From Devosia sp. MC521 (GTDB taxonomy: Bacteria > Pseudomonadota > Alphaproteobacteria > Rhizobiales > Devosiaceae), in contig NZ_CP059902.1 of the NCBI RefSeq assembly GCF_014127105.1, positions 963,001-1,027,000 of the forward strand: a DNA stretch of 64,000 nt. Direction: 5' to 3'. Within the stretch, counting starts at the first letter, position 1; each line of letters starts with the position of its first letter. Below the pieces are notes generated by a model, which had not been told where the DNA came from, searched no databases, and worked only from the letters and a program-made list of their open reading frames with translations. The translations under genes and the position numbers were made by a program. Of the stretch, positions 36,077 to 44,957 are shown one piece after another.

Positions 36077-37531
36077 ATGACGGTTACCGTTGCCATTGTC
36101 GGCCGCCCAAACGTAGGCAAGTCGACCCTATTCAACCGGCTCGTTGGTCGTAAGATCGCGCTGGTTGACGACACCCCCGGCGTCACGCGTGACCGCCGTG
36201 AAGCTGAAGGTCATATTGCCGATCTTACCTTCCGTGTTCTTGACACGGCAGGCTATGAAGACGTTCGTGACGGCAGCCTAGAAGATCGCATGCGCCAGCA
36301 GACTGAGCTGGCAATCAATGAAGCCGACGTCATCCTGTTCATGATCGACGCGCGCGCTGGCGTTGTGCCGCTCGACGAACGCTTTGCGCAGGTTCTGCGT
36401 AAGGCGGGCAAGCATGTCCACCTCGTGGGCAATAAGGCCGAAGCCAAGGCTTCCGAGCATGGCCTCGTGGAAGCGTTCAAGCTCGGCTTTGGCGAGCCGA
36501 TCGCGCTTTCGGCAGAACATGGTCTTGGTCTTTCTGAACTCTACTCCATCGTTTCGGCTGCTATTGATAAGGCTGCTGAAAAGAAGGCGCAGGAAGAAGC
36601 TGATGCTGCGGCTGGTGAACAGTCCGATCTCGACTTCCTGCCTGAAGTTGATGTTGATATCACTCCCGACATGCTCGAAGGCGAAGGCGATGACGCAACA
36701 CTGCGTTGGAACCCGAAGCGCTATTTGAACGTCGCCATCGTTGGCCGCCCGAATGCGGGCAAGTCGACCCTCGTTAACCGCATGGTTGGTGAAGAACGCG
36801 TTCTGGTCGGCCCAGAAGCTGGTATCACCCGCGACAGCATTCTCGTTCCATGGGAATGGGAAGGCCGCACGATCAACCTCGTCGATACCGCTGGTATTCG
36901 TCGTCGTTCGCGCGTTCAGGAAAAGCTGGAAAAGTTGGCAGTAGGCGACAGCCTGCGCTCGCTGCAATACGCGGAAGTCGTTGTGCTTATGCTCGACGCG
37001 ACGATCCCGTTTGAAAAGCAGGATTTGGCTCTGGCCGATCTTGTGGAACGTGAAGGCCGCGCCATGGTCATCGCGCTCAACAAGTGGGACCTGATCGAAG
37101 ACAAGAACAAGACGCTCACTGAGCTGCGTGAGGAATGCGAACGTCTGCTGCCGCAGGTGCGCGGTATTCCGCTCGTGACGCTTTCTGGCCTTACCGGCAA
37201 GAATATCGACCGTCTGATGGAAGCGATTTTCGAGGTGGAGCGTTCCTGGAATGCTCACGTTTCGACCTCGCGCCTCAACCGTTGGCTTTCGGGCATGATC
37301 GAGAGCCATCCACCTCCGGCAGTTGCTGGTCGTCGTCTCAAGATGCGTTACATGACGCAGGCCAAGACACGTCCGCCTTCGTACATCATTTTCGCTTCGC
37401 GTCCCGAAGTCGTCCCGATGAGCTATCAACGCTATCTTGTGAACGGCCTTCGTGAAGCCTTCGGTATTAAGGGATCGCCTATCCGTATTTGGCTACGCGG
37501 CGGCAAAAACCCCTACGCGCCAAAAGACTAA
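36077..37531 (+). CDS. der: Ribosome assembly GTPase Der (EngA)
   Basis: A 484-residue protein with two GTPase domains in tandem and a C-terminal KH-like domain. Domain 1 has GRPNVGKSTLFN and DTPGVTRD; domain 2 has GRPNAGKSTLVN, VDTAGIRRRSR and ALNKWDL. The linker (about 165-210) is acidic and Ala/Glu rich. Der is needed for 50S subunit assembly. GAAGGGA lies upstream of ATG 36077. Confidence 0.98.
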   Translation: MTVTVAIVGRPNVGKSTLFNRLVGRKIALVDDTPGVTRDRREAEGHIADLTFRVLDTAGYEDVRDGSLEDRMRQQTELAINEADVILFMIDARAGVVPLDERFAQVLRKAGKHVHLVGNKAEAKASEHGLVEAFKLGFGEPIALSAEHGLGLSELYSIVSAAIDKAAEKKAQEEADAAAGEQSDLDFLPEVDVDITPDMLEGEGDDATLRWNPKRYLNVAIVGRPNAGKSTLVNRMVGEERVLVGPEAGITRDSILVPWEWEGRTINLVDTAGIRRRSRVQEKLEKLAVGDSLRSLQYAEVVVLMLDATIPFEKQDLALADLVEREGRAMVIALNKWDLIEDKNKTLTELREECERLLPQVRGIPLVTLSGLTGKNIDRLMEAIFEVERSWNAHVSTSRLNRWLSGMIESHPPPAVAGRRLKMRYMTQAKTRPPSYIIFASRPEVVPMSYQRYLVNGLREAFGIKGSPIRIWLRGGKNPYAPKD

Positions 37532-37566
37532 GCGTTTCGGTTCGGAGCTAGCTCCAAAAGTAAAGA

Positions 37567-37609
37567 GGGGGACGAGGGATTGTAAGGCAAACTTACTCCC
37601 TCGTCCCCT
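37567..37609 (+). terminator. Long hairpin after der
   Basis: GGGGACGAGGGA (37568-37579) pairs perfectly with TCCCTCGTCCCC (37597-37608). Inside, GTAAG (37582-37586) pairs with CTTAC (37592-37596) around GCAAA, leaving only a TT bulge. The result is a 17-bp stem. The tail (TATTCACAT) has no T run, so it may end transcription weakly, protect the der mRNA, or belong to a small RNA. Confidence 0.5.
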
Positions 37610-37661
37610 ATTCACATCTGGACCGTGATCCCTATACTGGCGCGGTCGTAACAGCCCGTCA

Positions 37662-38978
37662 TTGGTCACGGCCTGCCAATTTTGCACTTTGTTGCTTACA
37701 GAGATCCTCATCGTCGTCGTTCTGATTCTCGTGAACGGCGCCTTGGCCATGTCAGAACTGGCCGTCGTTTCTTCCCGTCCCGCCCGCCTCAAGGTCATGG
37801 CTGACCAAGGCAATAAAGGCGCAGCTACCGCTATGCGTCTCGCGGAAGAGCCTGGGAAGTTCCTTTCATCCGTCCAGATCGGTATTACGCTGGTCGGCAT
37901 CCTTTCGGGTGCCTTCTCCGGTGCAACACTCGGTGCGCGCTTAACCGTCTGGCTTTACTCCGTTGGCGTTCCGACCAACATCGCCGATGTCGCTGGTGTT
38001 GGTGTTGTTGTCGTCCTGATCACCTACGGGTCGCTGATTTTGGGTGAGCTGGTGCCCAAGCAAGTGGCGCTGCGTAATCCCGAACTGGTTGCGTCGCGCG
38101 TCGCCCAGCCCATGTATATCTTGGCTAAGGTCGGTACGCCGATCGTTTGGCTCCTCGATATTTCGGGCAAGCTGGTGCTGCGCCTGCTCGGTCAGAGTGG
38201 TCAGAGCGAAGAAGTTGTGACGGAAGAAGAAGTCCGCACAATCATCGCTGAAGCGACTACTGCCGGTGTTCTCGAAACCGAAGAGCATTCGATGATTTCG
38301 GGCGTTATGCGCCTCGCGGACCGTTCTGCTCGCGGCATCATGACCCCGCGCCCTGACGTGGTGACGATCGATATTCGCGATCCTTACGAGGTCAGCCTGC
38401 AGACGATTCTGTCGACGAACCACACCAAGGTCCTCGTTGCAGATGGCGACGAAGATTCGATCATGGGTGTGATCTCGCTCTCAGACCTTCTGCCTGCAAT
38501 GGCGACCGGACAGCAGCCCGATTTGCGCAAGCTCGTGCGCTCTATGCCGGTGGTGATGGAACACGCTGATGCCTTCGACGTCGTCGAAGCCATTCGCAAC
38601 TCTTCAGCCCAAATGGCGCTCGTTGTCGACGAATATGGTCACTTTGAAGGTATCGTCACCTATGGCGATATTCTCGAAGTCATTACAGGCGTTTACAACG
38701 AAGAGCCGGGCGACGAACCCGCTATCGCTCAGCGCGATGACGGCTCGTGGCTGGTTGCCGGTTGGATGCCTGTCGATGACCTGTCGGAGCGCTTCAAGCT
38801 CAACATCCCCAAGGATGCGCGCTATGAAACCCTCGCCGGTTACATCCTCTCCATTCTCAATCACCTGCCAAAGCTGGGTGAGAGTTTTGAGCGGGACGGT
38901 TGGCGGTTTGAGGTGATTGACCTTGATGGTCACCGCATCGATAAGGTGCTGGTGACAGCGGTCGCCCCTGCGGCTTGA
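37662..38978 (+). CDS. CNNM/CorC-HlyC family membrane protein (hemolysin-like)
   Basis: A 438-residue protein with an N-terminal DUF21 membrane domain (about 1-190; VVLILVNGALAMSELAVVSS), a CBS pair (about 210-340; RGIMTPRPDVVTIDI and QMALVVDEYGHFEGIVT) and a C-terminal CorC/HlyC domain. Relatives take part in magnesium or cobalt movement across the inner membrane; the old name hemolysin is not literal. The start at TTG 37662 is uncertain, since in-frame TTG codons at 37689 and 37692 are also possible. Confidence 0.9.
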   Translation: MVTACQFCTLLLTEILIVVVLILVNGALAMSELAVVSSRPARLKVMADQGNKGAATAMRLAEEPGKFLSSVQIGITLVGILSGAFSGATLGARLTVWLYSVGVPTNIADVAGVGVVVVLITYGSLILGELVPKQVALRNPELVASRVAQPMYILAKVGTPIVWLLDISGKLVLRLLGQSGQSEEVVTEEEVRTIIAEATTAGVLETEEHSMISGVMRLADRSARGIMTPRPDVVTIDIRDPYEVSLQTILSTNHTKVLVADGDEDSIMGVISLSDLLPAMATGQQPDLRKLVRSMPVVMEHADAFDVVEAIRNSSAQMALVVDEYGHFEGIVTYGDILEVITGVYNEEPGDEPAIAQRDDGSWLVAGWMPVDDLSERFKLNIPKDARYETLAGYILSILNHLPKLGESFERDGWRFEVIDLDGHRIDKVLVTAVAPAA

Positions 38979-38997
38979 GCCGACCAAACAGAATAAG

Positions 38998-39032
38998 AAA
39001 AGGGCCCGTACCGGAATGGCGCGGGCCCTTTT
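38998..39032. terminator. Bidirectional terminator between convergent genes
   Basis: AAAAGGGCCCG (38998-39008) pairs with CGGGCCCTTTT (39022-39032). The A and T runs at the two sides let it work for both the CorC-type gene (plus) and the SDR-purF unit (minus). Confidence 0.88.
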
Positions 39033-39052
39033 GATTTGAGTGTCGGCTGCGA

Positions 39053-39787
39053 TTAGATCGCTTCGAATGCCTTGGTTTCGATATTGAAAACCTTACCGTT
39101 TTCCGTGACCGAGGCGCTTAGCAGGTCGACAATTGCCGGAGCAATGTCAGACGGCTGGGGCAGGGTGTTTGGATCTTCGCCCGGCATAGCCTTGGCGCGC
39201 ATCGCTGTGCGGACCGCACCCGGATAGAAAACATTGGCGCGCACATTGGTGGTGCTGATTTCACCCGAATACGACTTCACCAGTGCCTCAAGCGCCGCCT
39301 TGCTGGCTGCATAAAGGCCCCAGAAGGGCTTTGCGGAGCGCGCTGACGAGGAAGAGACGAAAACCGCACGACCAGCGTCGGCCTGGCGCAAAAGGACGTC
39401 CAGCGAGCGCAGCAGGCGATAATTGGCGGTGACGTTGACCGAGAAGACCTTGTCGAACTCGTCTGGCTTTAAATGCGCTACCGGGCTCAACACGCCTAGA
39501 AGGCCCGCATTGGCAACGAGACCGTCCAGCTTGCCCCAGCGCTCGTATATGGCCGCGCCAATGCGATCAATGGCGTCGCCATCGCGCAGGTCGAGCGGAA
39601 CGAGGGTCGTTGAGCCGCCAATCGCCTGAATGGCGTCGTCTAGCTCTTCAAGGCCGCCTACCGTGCGGGCGATGGCAATAACATGTGCGCCGCGTCGAGC
39701 AGCCTCGAGGGCAGTGGCGTAGCCAATGCCGCGTGAGGCCCCGGTGACGACAATGACCTTGCCAGCAAGTTCAGTATTCTCAGACAT
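39053..39787 (-). CDS. SDR-family NAD(P)-dependent oxidoreductase
   Basis: A 244-residue short-chain dehydrogenase. The cofactor loop is VTGASRGIGYAT, NAG appears in LVANAGLLG, and the catalytic Ser and Tyr-x-x-x-Lys are in VFVSSSSAR and YAASKAAL. The substrate is not evident. Its start codon shares one base with the stop of purF, so it is translated after it; the pairing is found in related genomes but its meaning is unknown. Confidence 0.92.
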   Translation of the reverse strand: MSENTELAGKVIVVTGASRGIGYATALEAARRGAHVIAIARTVGGLEELDDAIQAIGGSTTLVPLDLRDGDAIDRIGAAIYERWGKLDGLVANAGLLGVLSPVAHLKPDEFDKVFSVNVTANYRLLRSLDVLLRQADAGRAVFVSSSSARSAKPFWGLYAASKAALEALVKSYSGEISTTNVRANVFYPGAVRTAMRAKAMPGEDPNTLPQPSDIAPAIVDLLSASVTENGKVFNIETKAFEAI

Positions 39788-41277
39788 TAACCAGCCACCT
39801 TCAGAAGCGAAGCTTTGTGTGGGTCGTGCTTAGACGTACCATTCATGTCCGTCAAAGCCGTTGGGTAATCGCCTGTGAAATAGTGGTCGGTGAACTGTGG
39901 AGCTTCTGGGTTCCGCTTTTCGCAACCAACAGCCTCGTAAAGGCCATCGATGGAGATGAACTCCAGCGAATCCGCGCCGATGAATTCACACATCTGCTGC
40001 AGTGTTTCGTACTGATTGGCGATCAGTGTTTCCGGGTCCGGAGTGGCGATGCCGTAGTAATCCGAGTGATAAATCATCGGGCTCGCCACGCGGAGGTGAA
40101 CCTCAGTGGCTCCCGCATCGCGGATCATCTGTACGATTTTGACCGAGGTGGTGCCGCGCACGATAGAATCGTCCACCAGCACGACGCGCTTGCCAGCAAT
40201 GACTGCGCGGTTGGCCGAATGCTTGAGCTTGACGCCGAACGCACGGATTTGCTGGGTCGGCTCGATGAAAGTGCGGCCCACGTAGTGGTTGCGGATAATG
40301 CCAAGTTCGAACGGAATGCCGCTCTGCTGGGCATAGCCAATCGCAGCTGGCGTGCCGCCATCTGGGACGGGCACGACAACGTCGGCGACGACGGGCGCTT
40401 CCTTGGCCAAGTTCGCGCCCATGTTTTTGCGGGCTGTATAAACACTACGGCCCGAGACCATCGAGTCCGGGCGCGCAAAATAGACATATTCAAAGAGGCA
40501 CGGGCGTTCCGGCTGGGTATCGCGCGGCTTGCGGGCATCGATGGTCACAGTGCCATCGGGCTGCAGTTCGCAGATAATCACTTCGCCATTTTCCACGTCG
40601 CGGACATAGGTCGCGCCGATGATGTCGAGGGCGCAAGTCTCAGAGGCAAAGATTGGTTTGCCGTCGAGATCGCCCATGACCAGCGGGCGAATGCCGACCG
40701 GGTCACGCGCGGCCATCAGCTTGGTGCGGGTCAGCGCCAACATGGCGTAGCCGCCTTCCATCTGGCGAACGGCATCGATGAAGCGGTCGGTCGAGGAGGT
40801 CTGGCGGGAGCGGGCGATGAGGTGGAGAACGACTTCAGTGTCGGAGGTCGACTGGCAGATTGCGCCGGTCGCGATGATCTGGCGACGCAGGGTCAAGCCA
40901 TTGGTGAAATTGCCATTGTGGGCAACGGCAATGCCACCGGCATCAAGTTCTGCAAAGAGTGGCTGAACATTGCGCAGGGCAACTTCGCCAGTGGTGGAAT
41001 AGCGGGTGTGGCCGATGGCCATGGGGCCGGGGAGACCGGCGAGAACGGCTGGGTCGGTATAGTGATCACCCACGAGGCCCATGCGTTTTTCCTGATGGAA
41101 ACGCTCGCCGTCGAAGGAAACGATACCGGCCGCTTCTTGGCCGCGGTGCTGGAGAGCATGCAAGCCGAGCGCCGTCAGGGTGGCAGCTTCAGGGTGTCCT
41201 AAAATGCCAAACACCCCGCACTCTTCATGCAGGGTGTCTCCATCAAGGTCGAAAGCGTCATCTGCGAGATGGGTCAC
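39787..41277 (-). CDS. purF: Amidophosphoribosyltransferase (PurF)
   Basis: A 496-residue enzyme for the first step of purine synthesis: PRPP plus glutamine to phosphoribosylamine. The N-terminal nucleophile Cys lies after a 19-residue propeptide (HEECGVFGILG). The glutaminase domain has HNGNFTNG, and the PRPP site is VVLVDDSIVRGTTS. The GTG start at 41277 has AAGGAG upstream. It lies after cvpA, the classical order. Confidence 0.97.
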   Translation of the reverse strand: MTHLADDAFDLDGDTLHEECGVFGILGHPEAATLTALGLHALQHRGQEAAGIVSFDGERFHQEKRMGLVGDHYTDPAVLAGLPGPMAIGHTRYSTTGEVALRNVQPLFAELDAGGIAVAHNGNFTNGLTLRRQIIATGAICQSTSDTEVVLHLIARSRQTSSTDRFIDAVRQMEGGYAMLALTRTKLMAARDPVGIRPLVMGDLDGKPIFASETCALDIIGATYVRDVENGEVIICELQPDGTVTIDARKPRDTQPERPCLFEYVYFARPDSMVSGRSVYTARKNMGANLAKEAPVVADVVVPVPDGGTPAAIGYAQQSGIPFELGIIRNHYVGRTFIEPTQQIRAFGVKLKHSANRAVIAGKRVVLVDDSIVRGTTSVKIVQMIRDAGATEVHLRVASPMIYHSDYYGIATPDPETLIANQYETLQQMCEFIGADSLEFISIDGLYEAVGCEKRNPEAPQFTDHYFTGDYPTALTDMNGTSKHDPHKASLLKVAG

Positions 41278-41322
41278 CTTGGGTCTCCTTGCAGTTGGAC
41301 CGAGCTATTCCATAACAGGAAT

Positions 41323-41385
41323 GGGGCTCGTTTACGCCAGCTGTTGAGCCCCGCCAATAGCCCATTTTGCTATGGCTAGCAAAAT
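41323..41385 (-). promoter_or_regulatory. Two inverted repeats between cvpA and purF
   Basis: ATTTTGCTA (41364-41372) and TAGCAAAAT (41377-41385) form a perfect 9-bp inverted repeat around 4 nt. GGGGCTC/GAGCCCC (41323-41329 and 41346-41352) form a second. They lie 46-108 bp upstream of the purF start on the minus strand. No T run follows, so an operator or leader structure is as likely as a terminator for cvpA. Confidence 0.45.
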
Positions 41386-41428
41386 GACAGTTTCGTTCGC
41401 CCGCCTAAGCGGTTGAGGCGAATGATTC

Positions 41429-42067
41429 TTAGTTCTGCGGTGTCGCTGGCAATGTGGTGATTGACGGCGAAGCGGCTGGCGCAGGCGCGACAGTGCCATT
41501 GCCGACAGCTTCGGGTGGAAGAGCCACAGGCGCTTCCGTATCGTCGGTCAGATTGCCGCCGCCGCCACGCAGAATGTCGGTGACCTGAGCTTCAAGCCCA
41601 TCTGGCAGCATGGAAATCAGGGTGGTGCCCATGTTTTGCAGATGTGGGCGAGTCTGAGCCTTGTCGGCCCATTCCGGCAGGTTTGTTCCCAAGAGCCACA
41701 CACCGAAGATGGTGATGACAATCGAAATCAGAATGCCGCGCAACACGCCAAAGACGAAGCCAAGCGTACGGTCGATCGGCCCAATGCGGCTATCGATGAC
41801 AAAGTCAGCAATGCGCATGGTCAAAAGGTGGAGCACAATCAACGAGATGATGAAGCTCAGGACAACTGTGGCAATGTCCGCGACAACCGGCTCAGCAATG
41901 TAGCCGCGCGCGATTTCGGGGTGGTACTGCCACATATAGACAGCGATAGCGGCAGAGCCAGCCCATGTCGCCAGCGAGAGAACCTCGCGTGTAAGGCCTC
42001 GTGCGGTCGCTAAAATAGCGGAAATGAGCACCAGTACACCAACACCAACGTCAAATGCAGTTAGCAT
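41429..42067 (-). CDS. cvpA: CvpA-family membrane protein
   Basis: A 212-residue protein with four helices in the CvpA pattern (FDVGVGVLVLISAILATARGL at the start and RTLGFVFGVLRGILI later) and a periplasmic or cytoplasmic tail rich in Ala and Pro. CvpA proteins are linked to envelope stress and, in some species, colicin V production. It is encoded directly upstream of purF. Confidence 0.92.
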   Translation of the reverse strand: MLTAFDVGVGVLVLISAILATARGLTREVLSLATWAGSAAIAVYMWQYHPEIARGYIAEPVVADIATVVLSFIISLIVLHLLTMRIADFVIDSRIGPIDRTLGFVFGVLRGILISIVITIFGVWLLGTNLPEWADKAQTRPHLQNMGTTLISMLPDGLEAQVTDILRGGGGNLTDDTEAPVALPPEAVGNGTVAPAPAASPSITTLPATPQN

Positions 42068-42183
42068 ATGTTCTCGCCTACTTGTCCGAGCCGACAGTCA
42101 ATTGAGGCAGCTTTAACGGAGTTAGTAGGGCCTGCCAAGGCTGTGTAAAAGCCAGCATGCAAAAGTCCACGAAAACCGTTTGT

Positions 42184-43590
42184 TTACCATCCCTCCGCCT
42201 CTGGCTCGGGAATGGCACGCTGCCCCTTGGCTGCAATGGCGCTCACCATGTCGGCCAATTGCGCATATTCAGTGACCATGAGGTTTTTGCTCTTATCGGC
42301 CTTGCCCAATTTGCCTGTCGCAACGGAGCCAAACCCCAGCTTTTCTGCCTCTCTCAGGCGTAGTCCAGCATGGGAAACCGGGCGGACGCCGCCCGCCAAA
42401 GAGATCTCGCCAAAATAGGCAGCGTCTTGCGGAAGGGGGGAATTGGTGAGGGAAGAAATAAGCGCTGCGGCGACGGCGAGGTCAGCAGCAGGCTCGTTGA
42501 TTTTGAGGCCACCCGCGACGTTGAGATAGATGTCATTGGCGCCGATACGGACGCCGCAGCGGGTTTCGAGAACCGCTAACACCATGGAAAGACGTTGCGA
42601 ATCCCAGCCAACGACAGCGCGGCGTGGGGTGCCGAGGGGGGAGGGCGCGACGAGCGCTTGGATTTCGATGAGCAGGGGGCGGGTGCCCTCCATGCCAGCA
42701 AAGACAGCTGAACCGGCGGAGTTTTTATCGCGCTGATCAAGGAAAAGTGCTGATGGATTAGCGACTTGCTCGAGACCGCCCTGGGTCATGGTGAAGACGC
42801 CGATTTCGTCAGTTGCGCCGTAACGGTTTTTCACGCCACGCAAAATGCGGAAGGTGTGGCTGGCGTCGCCTTCAAAATAGAGAACGGCGTCAACCATGTG
42901 CTCGACCACGCGGGGCCCGGCAATGGAGCCATCCTTGGTGACGTGGCCAACCAGAACGACAGCAGCGCCAGTTTTCTTGGCGACGCGGGTCAGAGCTTGC
43001 GCCGAGGTGCGGACCTGCGTGACGGTGCCGGGAGCGGAATCAACCCGGTCGGTCCATAGGGTCTGGATCGAATCGATGATCACGAGATCGGCTGGCGGGC
43101 CCTCTTCGAGAGTGGCGAGGATGATTTCGACATTGGTTTCCGCCGCCAGCAGTACACCTGTGTCCGCAAGGCCAAGTCTTTGAGCACGCAAGCGAACTTG
43201 CGCGACCGCTTCTTCACCCGAAACGTAGATAACGCGTTTCCCCTGGCGGGCGAGGGCGGCAGCGGACTGGAGGAGCAGGGTCGATTTCCCGATCCCTGGA
43301 TCGCCGCCAACGAGGAGGGCCGAGCCTTTGACAAAGCCGCCGCCGGTCACCCGATCGAGTTCGGCAATGCCGCTCACCACACGGGCTGCGCCTTCGGTTT
43401 CACCGGCGAGAGACACCAGCGTTGTGGCGCGGCCACCGGCCTTGGCGGATTTGGGGCCCGCACCGACGCCAGAATCGACAACTTCTTCGACAATGGTGTT
43501 CCACTCACCACACGCGTCGCACCGCCCCTGCCAACGGCTCGAAACCGCGCCACATGCCTGACACAAGAACGAAGATTTCAGTTTAGCCAA
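42184..43590 (-). CDS. radA: DNA repair protein RadA
   Basis: A 468-residue branch-migration protein. An N-terminal zinc finger (CQACG ... CDACGEW) is followed by a RecA-like ATPase with Walker A GGDPGIGKST, the RadA signature KNRYG (usually KNRFG) and a C-terminal Lon-like domain. The frame is open up to 43758, but family members begin at LAKLKSSFLCQ, so TTG 43590, preceded by AGAGGA, is the likely start. It helps process recombination intermediates. Confidence 0.95.
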   Translation of the reverse strand: MAKLKSSFLCQACGAVSSRWQGRCDACGEWNTIVEEVVDSGVGAGPKSAKAGGRATTLVSLAGETEGAARVVSGIAELDRVTGGGFVKGSALLVGGDPGIGKSTLLLQSAAALARQGKRVIYVSGEEAVAQVRLRAQRLGLADTGVLLAAETNVEIILATLEEGPPADLVIIDSIQTLWTDRVDSAPGTVTQVRTSAQALTRVAKKTGAAVVLVGHVTKDGSIAGPRVVEHMVDAVLYFEGDASHTFRILRGVKNRYGATDEIGVFTMTQGGLEQVANPSALFLDQRDKNSAGSAVFAGMEGTRPLLIEIQALVAPSPLGTPRRAVVGWDSQRLSMVLAVLETRCGVRIGANDIYLNVAGGLKINEPAADLAVAAALISSLTNSPLPQDAAYFGEISLAGGVRPVSHAGLRLREAEKLGFGSVATGKLGKADKSKNLMVTEYAQLADMVSAIAAKGQRAIPEPEAEGW

Positions 43591-43797
43591 GGTGGGTACT
43601 TTCCTCTGGGGCGCGGCTGGGCAGATAGGTGGCTTCTGGCTGGCATTCTCTGGCTTCTCGACGGGCACGCCATTGGCCTTTTGGGGCCTCAGTGCCAACA
43701 AAGAAGGGAGCGCCAAAACGGCAAAACCACCTGCTATTGGGCCGGAGCCTAACAGCAAGTGGTTTCAAAAAACAAGAACAAAGGCGGAACTTTGTAA

Positions 43798-44955
43798 TCA
43801 GCCCTGTGGGTGGGGCTGAGACGGCTGGCTTGGTGGCAGCGCGCCATCACCAATGTAGATGCGATTATAGCGCCCTTTTAGGGCGGTGAGGATTTCATAG
43901 CCGATGGTGCCCGCTGCGTCGGCCTGATCGTCGATTGGAACATTGGCGCCGAGCACTTCAACGCCTTCGCCCGGCGTGGGGAGATCGGAGCCAAGCTCGG
44001 TGATGTCGACGATGGTCAGGTCCATCGAGATTTTGCCCACGATCGGGCAGAGGCGACCGCGCACGAACACCTTGCCGCCCGGACGCTGATTGGTGCCTGA
44101 GAGGGAGCGGAACAGACCATCGGCATAGCCGTGACCGATGACGGCGAGGCGCGACGGGCGATTGAGCGTATAGGACGCGCCGTAGCCTACGGTTTCACCC
44201 GTGCGACCTTCAATGACCGACAGAATCGGAACATGGAGCGTCACGACATTGGCCATTGGGTTCTTGCGACCAGCAACGGCTCGGCCGCCGTAAAGAGAGA
44301 TGCCGGGGCGAACCATTTGGAAATGGTAGTCGCGGCCGCTCATCAGCCCGGCCGAATTGGCCAGCGAAGCAGGGATGCCGGGGAATTGCTGCATAACCGA
44401 GCCAAAGAGCGCCAGCTGGGTGCGGTTCTTCTCGTGGTTCGGTTGATCGGCACAAGCCAAATGGCTCATGATCATCTGCGGGGCAAAGCCGAGCTTTTCG
44501 ATCTTTTCGCGCACGGCACTGGCTTCACTGAGGCGGAAGCCCAATCGGTTGATGCCGGTGTCGAAATGGAAGGCGGCTGGATAGGCCTCATTGCGTTCGA
44601 CGCACTTGGCGAGCCATTCCTCGAGCATTGGCATAGAGCCAAGGACGGGCATGAGGTTCTGGCGAATGTAAAGGTTCGCCGCCCCCGGATAGAGCCCGTA
44701 CAGCACGAAGATATGCGCTTCTGGAACGGCGGCGCGAACTGCCAATCCCTCATCGGGCGTGGCCACGAAGAAGAAGCGCGCGCCAGAGGCGTAAAGCGCC
44801 TTGCTCGCAGCTTCCGTCCCGGTGCCATAGGCATCGGCTTTGACGACGGCAGCCGTCAATGCACCCGCGCTCACCTTGTCGAGCGCGCGCCAATTACGGG
44901 CAAGAGCGCCCAAATCAATGCTCAGTTGGCCGCCAAGGCCGGAGGTCAGAGTCAT
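43798..44955 (-). CDS. alr: Alanine racemase
   Basis: A 385-residue PLP enzyme that makes D-alanine for peptidoglycan. The PLP lysine is Lys39 in VVKADAYGTG, the catalytic Tyr is in GYGASYTLN, and SMDLTIVDIT in the C-terminal barrel is typical. It lies 2 bp after dnaB in the same direction, the common dnaB-alr-radA order of this group. Confidence 0.96.
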   Translation of the reverse strand: MTLTSGLGGQLSIDLGALARNWRALDKVSAGALTAAVVKADAYGTGTEAASKALYASGARFFFVATPDEGLAVRAAVPEAHIFVLYGLYPGAANLYIRQNLMPVLGSMPMLEEWLAKCVERNEAYPAAFHFDTGINRLGFRLSEASAVREKIEKLGFAPQMIMSHLACADQPNHEKNRTQLALFGSVMQQFPGIPASLANSAGLMSGRDYHFQMVRPGISLYGGRAVAGRKNPMANVVTLHVPILSVIEGRTGETVGYGASYTLNRPSRLAVIGHGYADGLFRSLSGTNQRPGGKVFVRGRLCPIVGKISMDLTIVDITELGSDLPTPGEGVEVLGANVPIDDQADAAGTIGYEILTALKGRYNRIYIGDGALPPSQPSQPHPQG

Positions 44956-44957
44956 AC

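Noticed and set aside
39817..41202. A 461-codon open frame on the plus strand opposite purF
   Set aside because: purF is certain on the other strand and the frame has no ribosome site or family features.
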